Assembly (NCBI GenBank): GCA_041855445.1
Contig: JBHAEG010000058.1
Location: 1-64,000, forward strand
From: Faucicola sp041855445
Lineage (GTDB): Bacteria; Pseudomonadota; Gammaproteobacteria; Pseudomonadales; Moraxellaceae
DNA: 64,000 nt
Reading direction: 5' to 3'
The translations under genes and the position numbers were made by a program. Under the pieces are notes generated by a model that was not told where the DNA came from, ran no database searches, and was given only the letters and a program-made list of their open reading frames with translations. Shown here piece by piece: positions 17,663 to 27,325 of the stretch (its first letter is position 1; every line of letters starts with the position of its first letter).

Positions 17663-18181
17663 CTAAAAACGGTTCCATGGCATAACGGCAAGTAATCTTG
17701 CCATACCACAAAAGCCCGTCAAACCTGCAAACATCAATCCTGCACCAACAAAACCTGCCAGCCCATAAAACCAAGGTGATACCACCGCACCCAACATGAC
17801 TCCAAATAAAATCAGCCCGCCTGCCACTAATTGTACTTGACGCATAATATCCAATGTAACACCCGCTTTAGCCTCTATAGGCAATCCTGCCTTTTGCCAA
17901 GCATTTAAACCGCCTTCTAATAAATAAACCTCTAAACAATCTTTAGAACATTGTTCTAAAAAATTGGCATTTTGACGCGTTCGCATACCTGACAGACAGT
18001 GAAAAATTACTACGCCATCTTTAGGTAATGGTTGATGATGATTAAATTCGTTCAGTGGTAGAGATACTGCCCCTTGAATATGCTTGCGTACATATTCATC
18101 ATTACTACGAATATCAACTAATATTGCTCCTTGCTTGACTTTTTCGGCGACTTGTTCAGGTGTTAAACTAGAAAGACTCAT
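17663..18181 (-). CDS. Membrane-anchored rhodanese (YgaP-like)
   Basis: 172 residues from the ATG at 18181, which aligns with the start of E. coli YgaP. An in-frame ATG at 18199 lacks a Shine-Dalgarno. The N-terminal rhodanese domain (about 1-105) carries the active-site loop CLSGMR with the catalytic Cys. The C-terminal part has a DUF2892 segment with two membrane helices. It would transfer sulfane sulfur at the inner membrane. It sits between an ArsR-type regulator and a second DUF2892 protein, a typical reactive-sulfur response cluster. Confidence 0.87.
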   Translation of the reverse strand: MSLSSLTPEQVAEKVKQGAILVDIRSNDEYVRKHIQGAVSLPLNEFNHHQPLPKDGVVIFHCLSGMRTRQNANFLEQCSKDCLEVYLLEGGLNAWQKAGLPIEAKAGVTLDIMRQVQLVAGGLILFGVMLGAVVSPWFYGLAGFVGAGLMFAGLTGFCGMARLLAVMPWNRF

Positions 18182-18212
18182 TTTTTTATCCACAATCATG
18201 GTACTAGCTATT

Positions 18213-18524
18213 TTATGGACAAAAATTTTCCTTTAATACAGTCACAATTTTTACAACTTTTTCATCACATAGCGAATAATAAAGGGTCTGAGCATCACGG
18301 CGATAACTAATCAGCCCTTCATCTCGCATCTTTGCTAAATGTTGTGACAATGCTGACTGGCTTAGCGTAGTAAATTCATGAATTTGCCCAACACTCATTT
18401 CGCCATGTTCAATTAACAGACATAACACTTGCAAACGATGTGCATTGCCCAAAGTGCGTAAAAATTCCGAAGCCTTTTGAGCTTGCTGTTCAAATGCGTC
18501 AAAGGAAAAGTTTTGTTGTTGCAT
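18213..18524 (-). CDS. ArsR family regulator (YgaV/BigR/SqrR-like persulfide sensor)
   Basis: 103 residues. The winged-helix core contains TLSQSALSQHLAKMRDEGLI as recognition region. Cysteines C35 and C102 are 67 residues apart, close to the spacing of the two sensing cysteines of SqrR/BigR-type persulfide sensors, with C86 between them. The classical metal-binding CxCxxC of ArsR/SmtB is absent. It heads the cluster with the rhodanese and DUF2892 genes. A perfect palindrome lies 19 nt upstream of its ATG. Confidence 0.85.
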   Translation of the reverse strand: MQQQNFSFDAFEQQAQKASEFLRTLGNAHRLQVLCLLIEHGEMSVGQIHEFTTLSQSALSQHLAKMRDEGLISYRRDAQTLYYSLCDEKVVKIVTVLKENFCP

Positions 18525-18542
18525 AATTTAGTTTTCTCTAAT

Positions 18543-18556
18543 TTAGAATATTCTAA
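18543..18556. promoter_or_regulatory. Palindromic operator upstream of the ArsR-type gene
   Basis: ttagaatattctaa is a perfect 14-bp palindrome just upstream of the regulator. The AT-rich palindromic form and position fit autoregulation by a BigR/YgaV-type dimer. Confidence 0.6.
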
Positions 18557-18811
18557 TATAAAAGTCAATCATTTATTGCTAGAAATTAACAATTTGGCTA
18601 AATCTTGCTATCAAATAATTTTTGATTTAAATTTTGACTTTAAAAAATTATATGTCTGTACCTGCTAACTTACAAGTCAGATATTGAGAAAGAATAATAC
18701 TTTGCTTAAGGTTTGAATAGGATTTTTATAGTTAAATTATCATAAGAAAAATATTTAATGACGTATACTAAATAAAATTAGCATACTGTCTGTTAAACTA
18801 TCATTTTTAAT

Positions 18812-19861
18812 TTAATATACAATCGCCCAGCCTTCATTCACACGAACAGTCACGGGTAATCCCACTTGATATGAATTGTTCACCGAAGTTTGAGCTTGTA
18901 ACATTTCATCGGTATCTAACGTTGTGAGTGTATAAAGATAATGACTACCTTTAAAATCTCTATCCACAATGATTGCATTTTTTTGTGTATCATCACTGAT
19001 AGATAACTGTACATTTTGTGGGCGTACCAATACAGATATTTGTTGGTTATTTTGTAAAGACGATTGATTTTGACATGGAATGTTACCGACAGCTGTTTGA
19101 ATAAGCTGTTGATTTAATTTAGCTTTTAACAATACACCATCACCAATAAATTCAGCGACTTTCATGGTTTTTGGTTGATAATATAATTCGTAAGGTGTTC
19201 CCCATTGTTGCAATTTGCCATCTGCCATCATGCCAACCTTATCTGCAATCGCAAACGCTTCATGTTGGTCATGCGTGACTAAAATCGCACTCACTTGTTC
19301 TTGCTTTAATAATTTTCTAACCTCTTTTGATAAATTTGTTCTTAAATCAACATCTAAATTAGAAAAAGGTTCATCAAGTAAAATCAGCTTTGGGCGAGGT
19401 GCTAAAGCTCTTGCTAAAGCAATGCGTTGTTGTTGTCCGCCAGATAATTCATATGGATAATGTTTTTTATAACCTGTTAATCCTATTAACTCCAAAAGTT
19501 CATCAATGCGTTTTTGTTTATCTTGACTAGATAGTTTATTCAGTCCAAATGCAATATTATCACCAACCGTTAAATGCGGAAATAACGCATAATCTTGAAA
19601 TACCATGCCAATTTGACGTTGATGGGCGGGCAGGACATATGTTTTATTTGCGGATTTTTCAAAAAAACACTGATTGTCTAAAAAAATCGTTCCTGATTTT
19701 GGCGTTTCAAAACCAGAAATACAACGTAACGCAGTGGTTTTGCCACAGCCTGAACGACCTAAAAAACTAGCGATTTCGCCTTGATGTAATTCAAAACTAA
19801 AATCTTGTAATACTGTTTTATCGGCAAAATTTAACGATAAATTTGAAATAGTTAATGTCAT
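18812..19861 (-). CDS. fbpC: Ferric iron ABC transporter, ATP-binding protein
   Basis: 349 residues. Walker A is GRSGCGKTT, the ABC signature is LSGGQQQRIALARAL, Walker B is LILLDEP, and the H-loop is TH. A C-terminal TOBE-like regulatory region (about 240-349) follows, as in FbpC/AfuC. It would power ferric-iron import at the inner membrane. The ATG overlaps the permease stop by 4 nt (atga), so it is coupled to fbpB. The substrate protein gene fbpA is divergent across a Fur-like site. Confidence 0.9.
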   Translation of the reverse strand: MTLTISNLSLNFADKTVLQDFSFELHQGEIASFLGRSGCGKTTALRCISGFETPKSGTIFLDNQCFFEKSANKTYVLPAHQRQIGMVFQDYALFPHLTVGDNIAFGLNKLSSQDKQKRIDELLELIGLTGYKKHYPYELSGGQQQRIALARALAPRPKLILLDEPFSNLDVDLRTNLSKEVRKLLKQEQVSAILVTHDQHEAFAIADKVGMMADGKLQQWGTPYELYYQPKTMKVAEFIGDGVLLKAKLNQQLIQTAVGNIPCQNQSSLQNNQQISVLVRPQNVQLSISDDTQKNAIIVDRDFKGSHYLYTLTTLDTDEMLQAQTSVNNSYQVGLPVTVRVNEGWAIVY

Positions 19862-21468
19862 GAAACACGTCCTGTCCGAGAAAATAACATCACGGGAATT
19901 AATCCAACAAATACAATCACAAGGGCTGGCAAGGCAGCTTTATCAAAAACGCCTTCTGTAGTAAATGCATAAATCCGTACAGCCAACGTATCCCAATCGT
20001 GCGGGCGAGTCATTAAGGTAATAGGCATTTCCTTCATGACATCAACAAATGTCATTAACATTGCTGTACCTAATGAGCCTTTTAACAATGGCATATAAAT
20101 GCGTTTCACCACATTAAACCCAGTAACACCAAGTGAATGTGAGGCTTCAATTAAATTATTACTAATACGCTCCATGCCTGCCTCAACTGCTGACACCCCT
20201 AATGCTAAAAACCGTAATAAATATGCCAATAACATCACAAAGAGTGTACCTTTTAAAATAGCAGTCGTTTGTTCTGATAATTGAAAATAGTCAATAATCA
20301 CATTATCAAACCAAGCAACAGGCACAAACACGCCAACCGCTAACACCGTACCTGGAATAGCATAGCCCAATGTTGCCGTGCGAGTTGCGACCACGGCAAA
20401 TTTACTTTTATCCACTCGCTTGGCTAATGAAATACCCAATGCGACTAATGTCACTAATCCTCCAGCCAATAGGCTAATAACAAAAGCATGCCATGTTTGT
20501 GTCCACAATGCCGATAATGCCTCAAAATCCCAGCTTTGATACGCCCAAATGCCAAGCTGAATGATTGGGATTAAAAATGCTACACTTAAAATTATTAAAC
20601 AATAAGCAGGTGCAAACCATTTCATCAATCCTGTCAAAGGTTTACGTTGATAATTACTTGCCCGCCCCGTCTGTTCAAAACGGCGTTTACCTCGACTCAA
20701 TTGCTCAAGTACAATAAACACGAACACAAATACAATCAAAATCATCGCCAACTGTTTGGCACTTTCTAATGAATAAAACCCAAACCATGCCTCATAAATG
20801 GCTGTTGTAAACGTTTCATAACCAAATACTGACACCGTGCCAAAATCTGCCAACACTTCCATTAATGCCAATACGACACCACCAGCAATCCATGGTCGAG
20901 CAATTGGTAACGCCAATTTAAAAAAAGACTGTATCGGTGATAACCCCAATGAAGCCCCAACTTCCAAGGCTCGCCCGCCCATACTACTAAACGCATTTCT
21001 AGCCAATAAATACACATACGGATAAAATGTCAAACTCATGACCACCGTTAGTCCAAATCCGTTACGAACATCAGGCAAACCATTTTCAAAACCGTAACTT
21101 TCTCTTAAATAAGTACTAATAAATCCTGTATAATCAAAAATCCCTAATTGAACAAACGCCAGTACATATGCAGGCACAGCTAAAGGCAACATCATTGCCC
21201 AAAAAAACAACTTTCGTCCCTTAAATTCATACATTGCCGTTAGCCATGCAGTTGTTACACCTAATAATGTCACACCAACGCCCACACCAACGACTAACAA
21301 TAATGTATTTTTTACCAAAACAGGTAATTGATATTCTAATAAAAACGCCCAAATTTCGGCATCAAACTCGCCCAACGCTGACGCTATCACTCCAATTGGA
21401 ATTAGCATCAGTAACATACATAAAAACAACCAACTACGAGAAAAAAGCAAATGATAATATGATTTCAT
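19858..21468 (-). CDS. fbpB: Ferric iron ABC transporter, permease
   Basis: 536 residues from the ATG at 21468. An in-frame ATG at 21504 would give 548, and neither has a convincing ribosome site. About 12 membrane helices are arranged as two fused permease halves, each with an EAA-type loop (EVGASLGLSPIQSFFKLALP and EASHSLGVTGFNVVKRIYMP). This fused form is typical of FbpB-type iron permeases. It is translationally coupled to fbpC. Confidence 0.88.
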   Translation of the reverse strand: MKSYYHLLFSRSWLFLCMLLMLIPIGVIASALGEFDAEIWAFLLEYQLPVLVKNTLLLVVGVGVGVTLLGVTTAWLTAMYEFKGRKLFFWAMMLPLAVPAYVLAFVQLGIFDYTGFISTYLRESYGFENGLPDVRNGFGLTVVMSLTFYPYVYLLARNAFSSMGGRALEVGASLGLSPIQSFFKLALPIARPWIAGGVVLALMEVLADFGTVSVFGYETFTTAIYEAWFGFYSLESAKQLAMILIVFVFVFIVLEQLSRGKRRFEQTGRASNYQRKPLTGLMKWFAPAYCLIILSVAFLIPIIQLGIWAYQSWDFEALSALWTQTWHAFVISLLAGGLVTLVALGISLAKRVDKSKFAVVATRTATLGYAIPGTVLAVGVFVPVAWFDNVIIDYFQLSEQTTAILKGTLFVMLLAYLLRFLALGVSAVEAGMERISNNLIEASHSLGVTGFNVVKRIYMPLLKGSLGTAMLMTFVDVMKEMPITLMTRPHDWDTLAVRIYAFTTEGVFDKAALPALVIVFVGLIPVMLFSRTGRVS

Positions 21469-21511
21469 ATGTTTTATAAAATAAAAAAATAAATACTTAT
21501 ACATATCATAT

Positions 21512-21528
21512 GATAATAATTCTTATTG
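21512..21528. promoter_or_regulatory. Fur-box-like site between fbpB and fbpA
   Basis: gataataattcttattg lies between the divergent starts. It resembles the Fur consensus (alternating gataat/attatc hexamers) with a few mismatches. Its position would allow iron control of both fbpA and fbpBC. Confidence 0.5.
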
Positions 21529-21663
21529 TACAATGGATAAATTTGTTTTAACATAGCATTTATTCAAGCATGTGATATGGCGGTTTAGAAATATCATCAT
21601 GATATTGAATTTATGGTGTTTTTTATTTTAACTTTACATCGACTATCTCAAGGAAGTGCTTTT

Positions 21664-22656
21664 ATGTTAAAAAAGCTATTGGTTGCTAATGTTGTCTTAT
21701 TGATGACTGCTCCTGCATTCGCCAAAGATTTGGTAATTTATTCTGCCCGTTCTGATGAATTATTAAAACCTATTGTGCAAAAATACCAACAAAAAACTGG
21801 TAAAAAAATTACAGTTGTCAGTGATAAAGCAGGGCCTTTAATGGAAAAATTAAAAGCTGAAGGTAGCAATACACCTGCTGATATATTTATCACGGTTGAT
21901 GGGGGTAATTTATGGCAAGCGTCAAAAGCTGGATTATTTCGTTCTATTAATTCTACAACGTTAAAAAATAACATTCCATCACATTTAAGAGACCCTAACA
22001 ATCAATGGTTTGGCTTATCAGTACGAGCAAGAACCATTTTTTATAATCCACAAAAAGTTAATCCAAGCCAGCTATCAACCTATGCTGACCTAGCCAATGC
22101 AAAATGGAAAGGTAAACTTTGTCTGCGTACTTCGGATAACGTTTATAATCAATCACTTGTTGCAACAATGATTGCCAATCAAGGCGAAAAAGCCACGGCG
22201 AATATCGTTAAGGGCTGGGTGAATAATTTAGCAACAAAACCATTTGCAAATGATACGGCATTACTTGAAGCGATTGATGCTGGACGTTGTGATGTTGGTA
22301 TTGCCAATACTTATTATTTTGGACGTTTATTAGATAAAAAACCAAATGTGAATATCAAAGTATTTTTTGCTGACCAAAAAGGACGTGGCACACATGTAAA
22401 CGTTTCTGGGGCTGGCGTGGTGAAACATAGTAAAAACCCTGCAGAAGCTCAAAAATTTATCGAATGGTTAAGTAGTGCTGAAGCTCAAAATTTATTCGCT
22501 GATTTAAATCATGAATATCCTGCCAATCCTCGAGTCAGTGCAGACCCTAAAGTGGCAAAATGGGGTTATTTTAAACATGACTTTATCAACGTTTCACAAG
22601 CAGGCGTTAATCAGAAAAAAGCGATTATGCTAATGAAAAAAGTAGGTTATCAATAA
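21664..22656 (+). CDS. fbpA: Ferric iron ABC transporter, periplasmic binding protein
   Basis: 330 residues from the ATG at 21664, with aaggaag upstream. The in-frame start at 21613 would hide the signal peptide. The signal peptide MLKKLLVANVVLLMTAPAFA ends before KDLVIYSARSDELL. The family's iron-ligand region with paired tyrosines (ANTYYFGRL) and the typical SARSD opening are present. It would capture ferric iron in the periplasm and deliver it to FbpBC. It ends at a strong hairpin convergent with the BtuB-like gene. Confidence 0.92.
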   Translation: MLKKLLVANVVLLMTAPAFAKDLVIYSARSDELLKPIVQKYQQKTGKKITVVSDKAGPLMEKLKAEGSNTPADIFITVDGGNLWQASKAGLFRSINSTTLKNNIPSHLRDPNNQWFGLSVRARTIFYNPQKVNPSQLSTYADLANAKWKGKLCLRTSDNVYNQSLVATMIANQGEKATANIVKGWVNNLATKPFANDTALLEAIDAGRCDVGIANTYYFGRLLDKKPNVNIKVFFADQKGRGTHVNVSGAGVVKHSKNPAEAQKFIEWLSSAEAQNLFADLNHEYPANPRVSADPKVAKWGYFKHDFINVSQAGVNQKKAIMLMKKVGYQ

Positions 22657-22676
22657 TTATTTGATATGATTAATAC

Positions 22677-22714
22677 AACAACCATGTCTTGAAAAAAATT
22701 TTGACATGGTTGTT
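22677..22714. terminator. Bidirectional terminator between fbpA and the BtuB-like receptor
   Basis: aacaaccatgtc (22677-22688) pairs perfectly with gacatggttgtt (22703-22714), giving a 12-bp stem with a 14-nt loop between convergent stops. Confidence 0.75.
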
Positions 22715-22733
22715 ATCTATCAACTAACCTATA

Positions 22734-24611
22734 TTAAAACTGATAAATGACAGCAACCATCGAGTTAATCCCTAAAGAGTTATAACCTGCATTGGTTTGA
22801 TATTCTTTATCAGTTAAATTATTAATACGACCATTAATAGTTAAGTTTTTATTTAAATAGTAGTTACCTGAAATATTCACGATTGTATATTTATCTAACT
22901 CTTGCATATTACCTGCATAGTTATAACGCTTACCTATATGTTGAACCTCTGCCCGTATATCAAACTCTGGCTGACGATAACCAACATAGGCCAAGCCTTT
23001 ATTTTTAGGACGAATTGGCAAATAAGTATCATCGTTAGTATTTTTAGCTTGTTGATAATCATAATTAAAGCCAAATAATATATCTTTTACTTGCCAATCA
23101 GAGGTTAAAGATACACCTTTAATTTTTGCTTTATCAAAATTTTTGTTAATACCTGCCCATAGATTTGTCGCTGTTGGCTGCCTGACCCAAGTAATCAAAT
23201 CATTTACTTTATTGTGATAGCCTGTAATACGAGTTGTCTGTAAATTGGTCGTATATTCTGCAAAAATTTCTGCATTTTTACTCGTTTCCGATTTTAAATC
23301 AGGATTACCACTACTATTATATAACTCATTAAAAGTAGGGGCTCGAAAACCTGTCGCATAAGATGCCCCTAAACGAATATCAGGATTAATGCGATAAGCT
23401 GTGCCAATATTGTAAGTAGTTTCATCGCCATACTGTGAATTACTGTCATGACGAATATGTGCTTGAAAATCATAATTAGGTTTAATTAATTGATAACCAA
23501 TAAATCCACTATTGATATTACGCTTTTTGGTGCGATAAGCCTCACTATTAACTTGTTGATTTAGATGTTCTAGACCAGCAGTAATTTTACCAATAGGTAG
23601 TTGGTAATCTAACTGTAAATTAGTCTGTTTTTGATGAGTTTGAAAATTACCACCTGTTGGAGTATAGGCATCATAAGCAGTAGCATCATCAACACTTTCA
23701 CCATATTTTAATTGGCTATAGAGTTTATCTTTATGATATTTTAAAAATATATTGGCTGAACCATTTTCTTGTTCTTGATAACTGTTCAGAAAATTTTCCC
23801 CTGTATTATAGTTTCTACTATCATAATTTGTAGTTGATTTTGCCAATAATCCTGTTAATCCAGCTTCGAGTTGTTGATTAAATTGATGTTTTGCCACTAA
23901 ACTGACACTATCTCGTTCAAAACCATCTTTATCTGAATGATAATCACTATTTGATGGCGATGTAGCACTAATCCCATCGGTTTTTTCATGCCCAGCAGAT
24001 AAACTTAACGTTGTCCCATTATTGACATATTGACCTGTGGCTTGAGCTTTATAACTATTTTGCGTGCCTGCCCCAAGCGTGACTGAGCCACCAGTTTGTT
24101 TAGCAAACTGTCCTTTAGTAAATACTTGAATAACCCCACCCATCGCATCTGCCCCATATAAACTAGACCCCGATGCTCCATATAAAATCTCAATACGGTC
24201 AATCTGGTCGGCAGGCAAGAGGTTTAATGTTGCAACACCTGTACTCATTGAGCTGTAACGAATACCATCAATTAATACTAAAATTTGCTTACCATCATAG
24301 CCTCGCAAATAAAAATTACTCGTTGTACCTTGTCCGCCACTTTGATAAAAACTAAAACCTACTTGATTTTTTAATACATCTAATACGCTTTGTCCTTGAT
24401 AACGTTGTAGCTGTTCTTCGTTAATCACTAAAGTTTGAGCGATAGTATTGCTGGTTAAAGTCGGTGTTCGTGTTGCGGTGACTGTGATTTTATCTAAAGT
24501 GACTTCAGGTAAATTTTGTTCTGTGTCTGTTTGTGCATAACCAAATGGCGTTGCTAAAAATCCAACGCTGGTTAAAATCGCTAATGATAAAGGTTTTTTG
24601 CTAAATGTCAT
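22734..24611 (-). CDS. TonB-dependent receptor, BtuB-like (vitamin B12 type)
   Basis: 625 residues from the ATG at 24611. Signal peptide residues 1-26 end in YAQ. The TonB-box region is DKITVTATR. The plug domain is about 45-150 (LVLIDGIRY, ASGSSLYGADAMGGVIQV) and a 22-strand barrel follows to the terminal aromatic F. Order and length match E. coli BtuB (NDNSQFG-like HDSNSQYGDE, ISGYRN-like ITGYHNKVNDLI). Cobalamin is the likely ligand, but no B12 riboswitch lies upstream, so this remains uncertain. It stands 110 nt downstream of a small lipoprotein at the end of the tol cluster. Confidence 0.82.
   Translation of the reverse strand: MTFSKKPLSLAILTSVGFLATPFGYAQTDTEQNLPEVTLDKITVTATRTPTLTSNTIAQTLVINEEQLQRYQGQSVLDVLKNQVGFSFYQSGGQGTTSNFYLRGYDGKQILVLIDGIRYSSMSTGVATLNLLPADQIDRIEILYGASGSSLYGADAMGGVIQVFTKGQFAKQTGGSVTLGAGTQNSYKAQATGQYVNNGTTLSLSAGHEKTDGISATSPSNSDYHSDKDGFERDSVSLVAKHQFNQQLEAGLTGLLAKSTTNYDSRNYNTGENFLNSYQEQENGSANIFLKYHKDKLYSQLKYGESVDDATAYDAYTPTGGNFQTHQKQTNLQLDYQLPIGKITAGLEHLNQQVNSEAYRTKKRNINSGFIGYQLIKPNYDFQAHIRHDSNSQYGDETTYNIGTAYRINPDIRLGASYATGFRAPTFNELYNSSGNPDLKSETSKNAEIFAEYTTNLQTTRITGYHNKVNDLITWVRQPTATNLWAGINKNFDKAKIKGVSLTSDWQVKDILFGFNYDYQQAKNTNDDTYLPIRPKNKGLAYVGYRQPEFDIRAEVQHIGKRYNYAGNMQELDKYTIVNISGNYYLNKNLTINGRINNLTDKEYQTNAGYNSLGINSMVAVIYQF
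24210..24219 (+). repeat. Uptake-sequence-like 10-mer ggcaggcaag, exact copy
   Basis: Exact copy within the BtuB-like gene, antisense to it. Confidence 0.55.
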
Positions 24612-24721
24612 AACTATACCCATCAATCCTAAATTATTAATAAAATCATACGACTTTGTAAAGAAACGCTATCTTCATTACAAAAAGATTATTTTAAAGT
24701 TTTCATAAATTGAAAAAATTG

Positions 24722-24943
24722 TTATTTATTCATTATTTCATGAATTTTATTCATGCTATTAAATTGACGGGCAGTGATAGTTGTTGATTGTGGGCTGGCA
24801 GGCGATGTGCTTGTGGCTAAAATAGATTGTTGTAATTTGTGCTGTTGCACTTTGACAGGAATGGGCGTGTCATACCATTGACGGACACACCCTGTCAAAC
24901 ATACACTCATAATACAAACAATCAATAATCGGTTGTTTTTCAT
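24722..24943 (-). CDS. Small lipoprotein in place of pal in the tol cluster
   Basis: 73 residues. The signal peptide ends in the lipobox LTGC (C19), and a short mature part of about 55 residues is rich in Thr/Ser/Gln. It is much too short for Pal and lacks the OmpA-like peptidoglycan-binding domain. It follows tolB by 13 nt on the same strand and so is probably cotranscribed. The function is unknown. A small envelope accessory of the Tol system is an inference from position. Confidence 0.7.
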   Translation of the reverse strand: MKNNRLLIVCIMSVCLTGCVRQWYDTPIPVKVQQHKLQQSILATSTSPASPQSTTITARQFNSMNKIHEIMNK

Positions 24944-24956
24944 GGGGTTTTATCTA

Positions 24957-26252
24957 TTAATTACTGGCTTTTAACCAAATTGGCTCTCGAATTGTACCTT
25001 TAACAACGCCGTTTTGTGATGGACTAATACTGACCGTTTTGCCATCAGAGTTGATATTAATCACATGACGGTTAGAATAAATCAAATGATTGCCATTGGG
25101 TGAAAAGTTTGGCGGTTCACTCAATCCTGCATTATTAACAGGTGATACTGAACCTGTTTGTAAATTCATGACCGCCCCTTGATTAGTTCCAGATAAAAAG
25201 GTCATTTTTGTACCGTCATGATTAAATCGACCATTGGTATTGTAACTACCGCTTTTGGTAACTTGTTGAATACTATTTGAAGCAAAAGTATATCGATAAA
25301 CTTGTGGACGATTATTGCCTTGTCTATCAGAAGTAAATAAAAAAGATTTACCATCAGGCGACCAATTTGGAGCAATATCTGCCATTGGGTGATTGGTCAA
25401 ACGTTGTGGCTGACCACCACCAACACTCATTAAGTAAATTTCTGGATTACCATGTAAATCACTGCTAAATAAAATCTGTGAGCCATCTGGAGAAAAAGAA
25501 GCACTAAAATTATTAGCACGATACGGCGTTAAAGCACTGGATTTTTGACTTTGAATATCAGCGATAAATACCACAGGATAACCAATGGTTTGTTGGGTAT
25601 AGATAATTTTTCGGCCATCAGGTGAAGGGGTTAATCCTGAAATTGTACCTTTGATTTCTCGCAACGTCACTGGATTATAACCATCAACATCAGAAACAAT
25701 CAATCGAGATACTTTATTTTTACCAGCACCTGTTTCTACAACATAGGCAATTTTACCCGAAAAATCCCCTGAAACACCTGTTAAAATTTCATAAATTTTA
25801 TCAGCAACTTTATGTCCAGCCATGCGTAACGCCTGTTGCGTATTTTTAGATTTAACAGTGTGAACCCCTTGTAAAATCTTACCTGTAGAAACTTCTATGA
25901 CTTCAAATTTAATTTCAACCTCACCACGATTAGTACTAGTATTACCAACGACTAAATAAGGAACTCCTTGATGTTGCCAGACAGGTAATGTCACTTTATC
26001 ACTGCTATAAGGTGTTTCTGGTAATTTTGTATCTAAGGCAAATTTACCAAGATTGGTCAAATCATTCGTGATGATATTTGAAATACTTTCCGCTCCTGCA
26101 AATGGGACAATAGCAATTTGTACATTAGAGCGAGGAGCGACTTTTTCTATCACTAATTCTAATGGCGTTTCTGCATGACTGATAGCAAAAGGTGCCATAC
26201 CCGCCAATGTTGCCAATAAACTAACAAAAATTGTGGTGTATTTATTTTTCAT
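24957..26252 (-). CDS. tolB: Tol-Pal system periplasmic protein TolB
   Basis: 431 residues from the ATG at 26252. The signal peptide is followed by an N-terminal anticodon-like domain (about 30-160) and a C-terminal beta-propeller with repeated WSPDG/FSPDG blades, such as SPDGRKIIYT and WSPDGKSFLFTSDRQG. TolB links TolA/Pal at the envelope and supports outer-membrane constriction in division. Gene order is tolQ-tolR-tolA-tolB on one strand. Confidence 0.94.
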   Translation of the reverse strand: MKNKYTTIFVSLLATLAGMAPFAISHAETPLELVIEKVAPRSNVQIAIVPFAGAESISNIITNDLTNLGKFALDTKLPETPYSSDKVTLPVWQHQGVPYLVVGNTSTNRGEVEIKFEVIEVSTGKILQGVHTVKSKNTQQALRMAGHKVADKIYEILTGVSGDFSGKIAYVVETGAGKNKVSRLIVSDVDGYNPVTLREIKGTISGLTPSPDGRKIIYTQQTIGYPVVFIADIQSQKSSALTPYRANNFSASFSPDGSQILFSSDLHGNPEIYLMSVGGGQPQRLTNHPMADIAPNWSPDGKSFLFTSDRQGNNRPQVYRYTFASNSIQQVTKSGSYNTNGRFNHDGTKMTFLSGTNQGAVMNLQTGSVSPVNNAGLSEPPNFSPNGNHLIYSNRHVININSDGKTVSISPSQNGVVKGTIREPIWLKASN

Positions 26253-26320
26253 CGTCAAATTCCAAAAAGATTTTTTAAGTTTAATAAATAGCTTTATCTT
26301 ACTACATTTACTCTAAAAAA

Positions 26321-27307
26321 TCATTCTGCTTTCGCTTTGAATGTTAATGTTAAATTGGCGAATTTTTGAAACATCGCTGGGTCTGAAGGCACAGGTAATG
26401 GGCTAGATGCTCGAATGGCATTTTCTAAACTATCAATGAATGCTTGGTCATCGCTGTTAGAAACAGTAATTGAGGTAACATCGCCACTACTAGATAATCT
26501 AATATTTGCCCGTAATGTCTTACCACCCCGATTTTCAGGTGGGTGCCAATTTTGATAAATTTTGCTAATAATAGCTTGTTGATAACTTGCACTATTGCCA
26601 CCGCTATTTGCTCCTTCTCGTGATGATTGAGCATTACCAGCTTCTGAAGAATTATTTGTATTACCAATCGTGACGCTACGTTCACTATCTTCATTGGCAG
26701 GCTTGCGTTCATTTTCAACACGTTGTTGTTTTTGAGCGTCTTGGTGTTGTTGTCGGATTTTTTCTGCTACTGCATCAGCATTACTTTCAGCATGTTTTAA
26801 ATCTTTCAAACGTTGTACTTCTTCTATCCGTTGTTCTGTCACTTGTTGTTCAACGTCTTGTAAACTTTGCATAGCTTCTTTGTCAAGCTGTTCTGCGACA
26901 GCATCTCGTTGAGCTTCCCATTCACTTTGGCGTTTTGCCAAATCATCACTAATTTTTTGACTTTCTGAGGTTGATTGCTGATGAGTCTTTTCTGAACGAC
27001 TATTTGAGCTGGCTTGTTTGGTGCGTGCGTTATTGCTATTTAAGTTATTGCTATTTAATGAACGATAGTCAGCAAAATTAGCTTGACCATTGCCTTGTTG
27101 ATTGGCTTGGATTTGTTGTTGAATAGCGGTGAGTTGTTCTGGTGTAATTAATACTGTTTCCATGACAACAGGTTTATTTTGATGATTGTTATGAAATATT
27201 ACAAAACCAATTAAACCTATATGAATTAAAATACTCAATATAATGGCTAAAATTTTATAGTCAGGGGTTTTAACAGGAACATAAACAGATGTGATTTCTT
27301 GTTGCAT
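26321..27307 (-). CDS. tolA: Tol system energy-transducing protein TolA
   Basis: 328 residues from the ATG at 27307, with aggtga as ribosome site (an in-frame GTG at 27313 is less likely). A single N-terminal membrane helix (about 18-38) is followed by a long Gln/Glu/Ala-rich coiled-coil domain II (about 65-210). The C-terminal globular domain (about 230-328) contains QNWHPPENRGGK and SSPLPVPSDP. TolA transmits proton-motive force from TolQR to TolB/Pal across the periplasm. It lies between tolR and tolB. Confidence 0.92.
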   Translation of the reverse strand: MQQEITSVYVPVKTPDYKILAIILSILIHIGLIGFVIFHNNHQNKPVVMETVLITPEQLTAIQQQIQANQQGNGQANFADYRSLNSNNLNSNNARTKQASSNSRSEKTHQQSTSESQKISDDLAKRQSEWEAQRDAVAEQLDKEAMQSLQDVEQQVTEQRIEEVQRLKDLKHAESNADAVAEKIRQQHQDAQKQQRVENERKPANEDSERSVTIGNTNNSSEAGNAQSSREGANSGGNSASYQQAIISKIYQNWHPPENRGGKTLRANIRLSSSGDVTSITVSNSDDQAFIDSLENAIRASSPLPVPSDPAMFQKFANLTLTFKAKAE

Positions 27308-27325
27308 ACACACATCACCTATGAA

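Noticed and set aside
20167..20176. tgcctgcct-type words (also at 54909, 49611 and 53041) as further uptake-motif copies
   Set aside because: They lack the caggcaag core and may be codon or repeat by-products, so they were not counted.
24627..24721. B12 riboswitch upstream of the BtuB-like gene
   Set aside because: The gap is only about 95 nt and contains no B12-box-like sequence.
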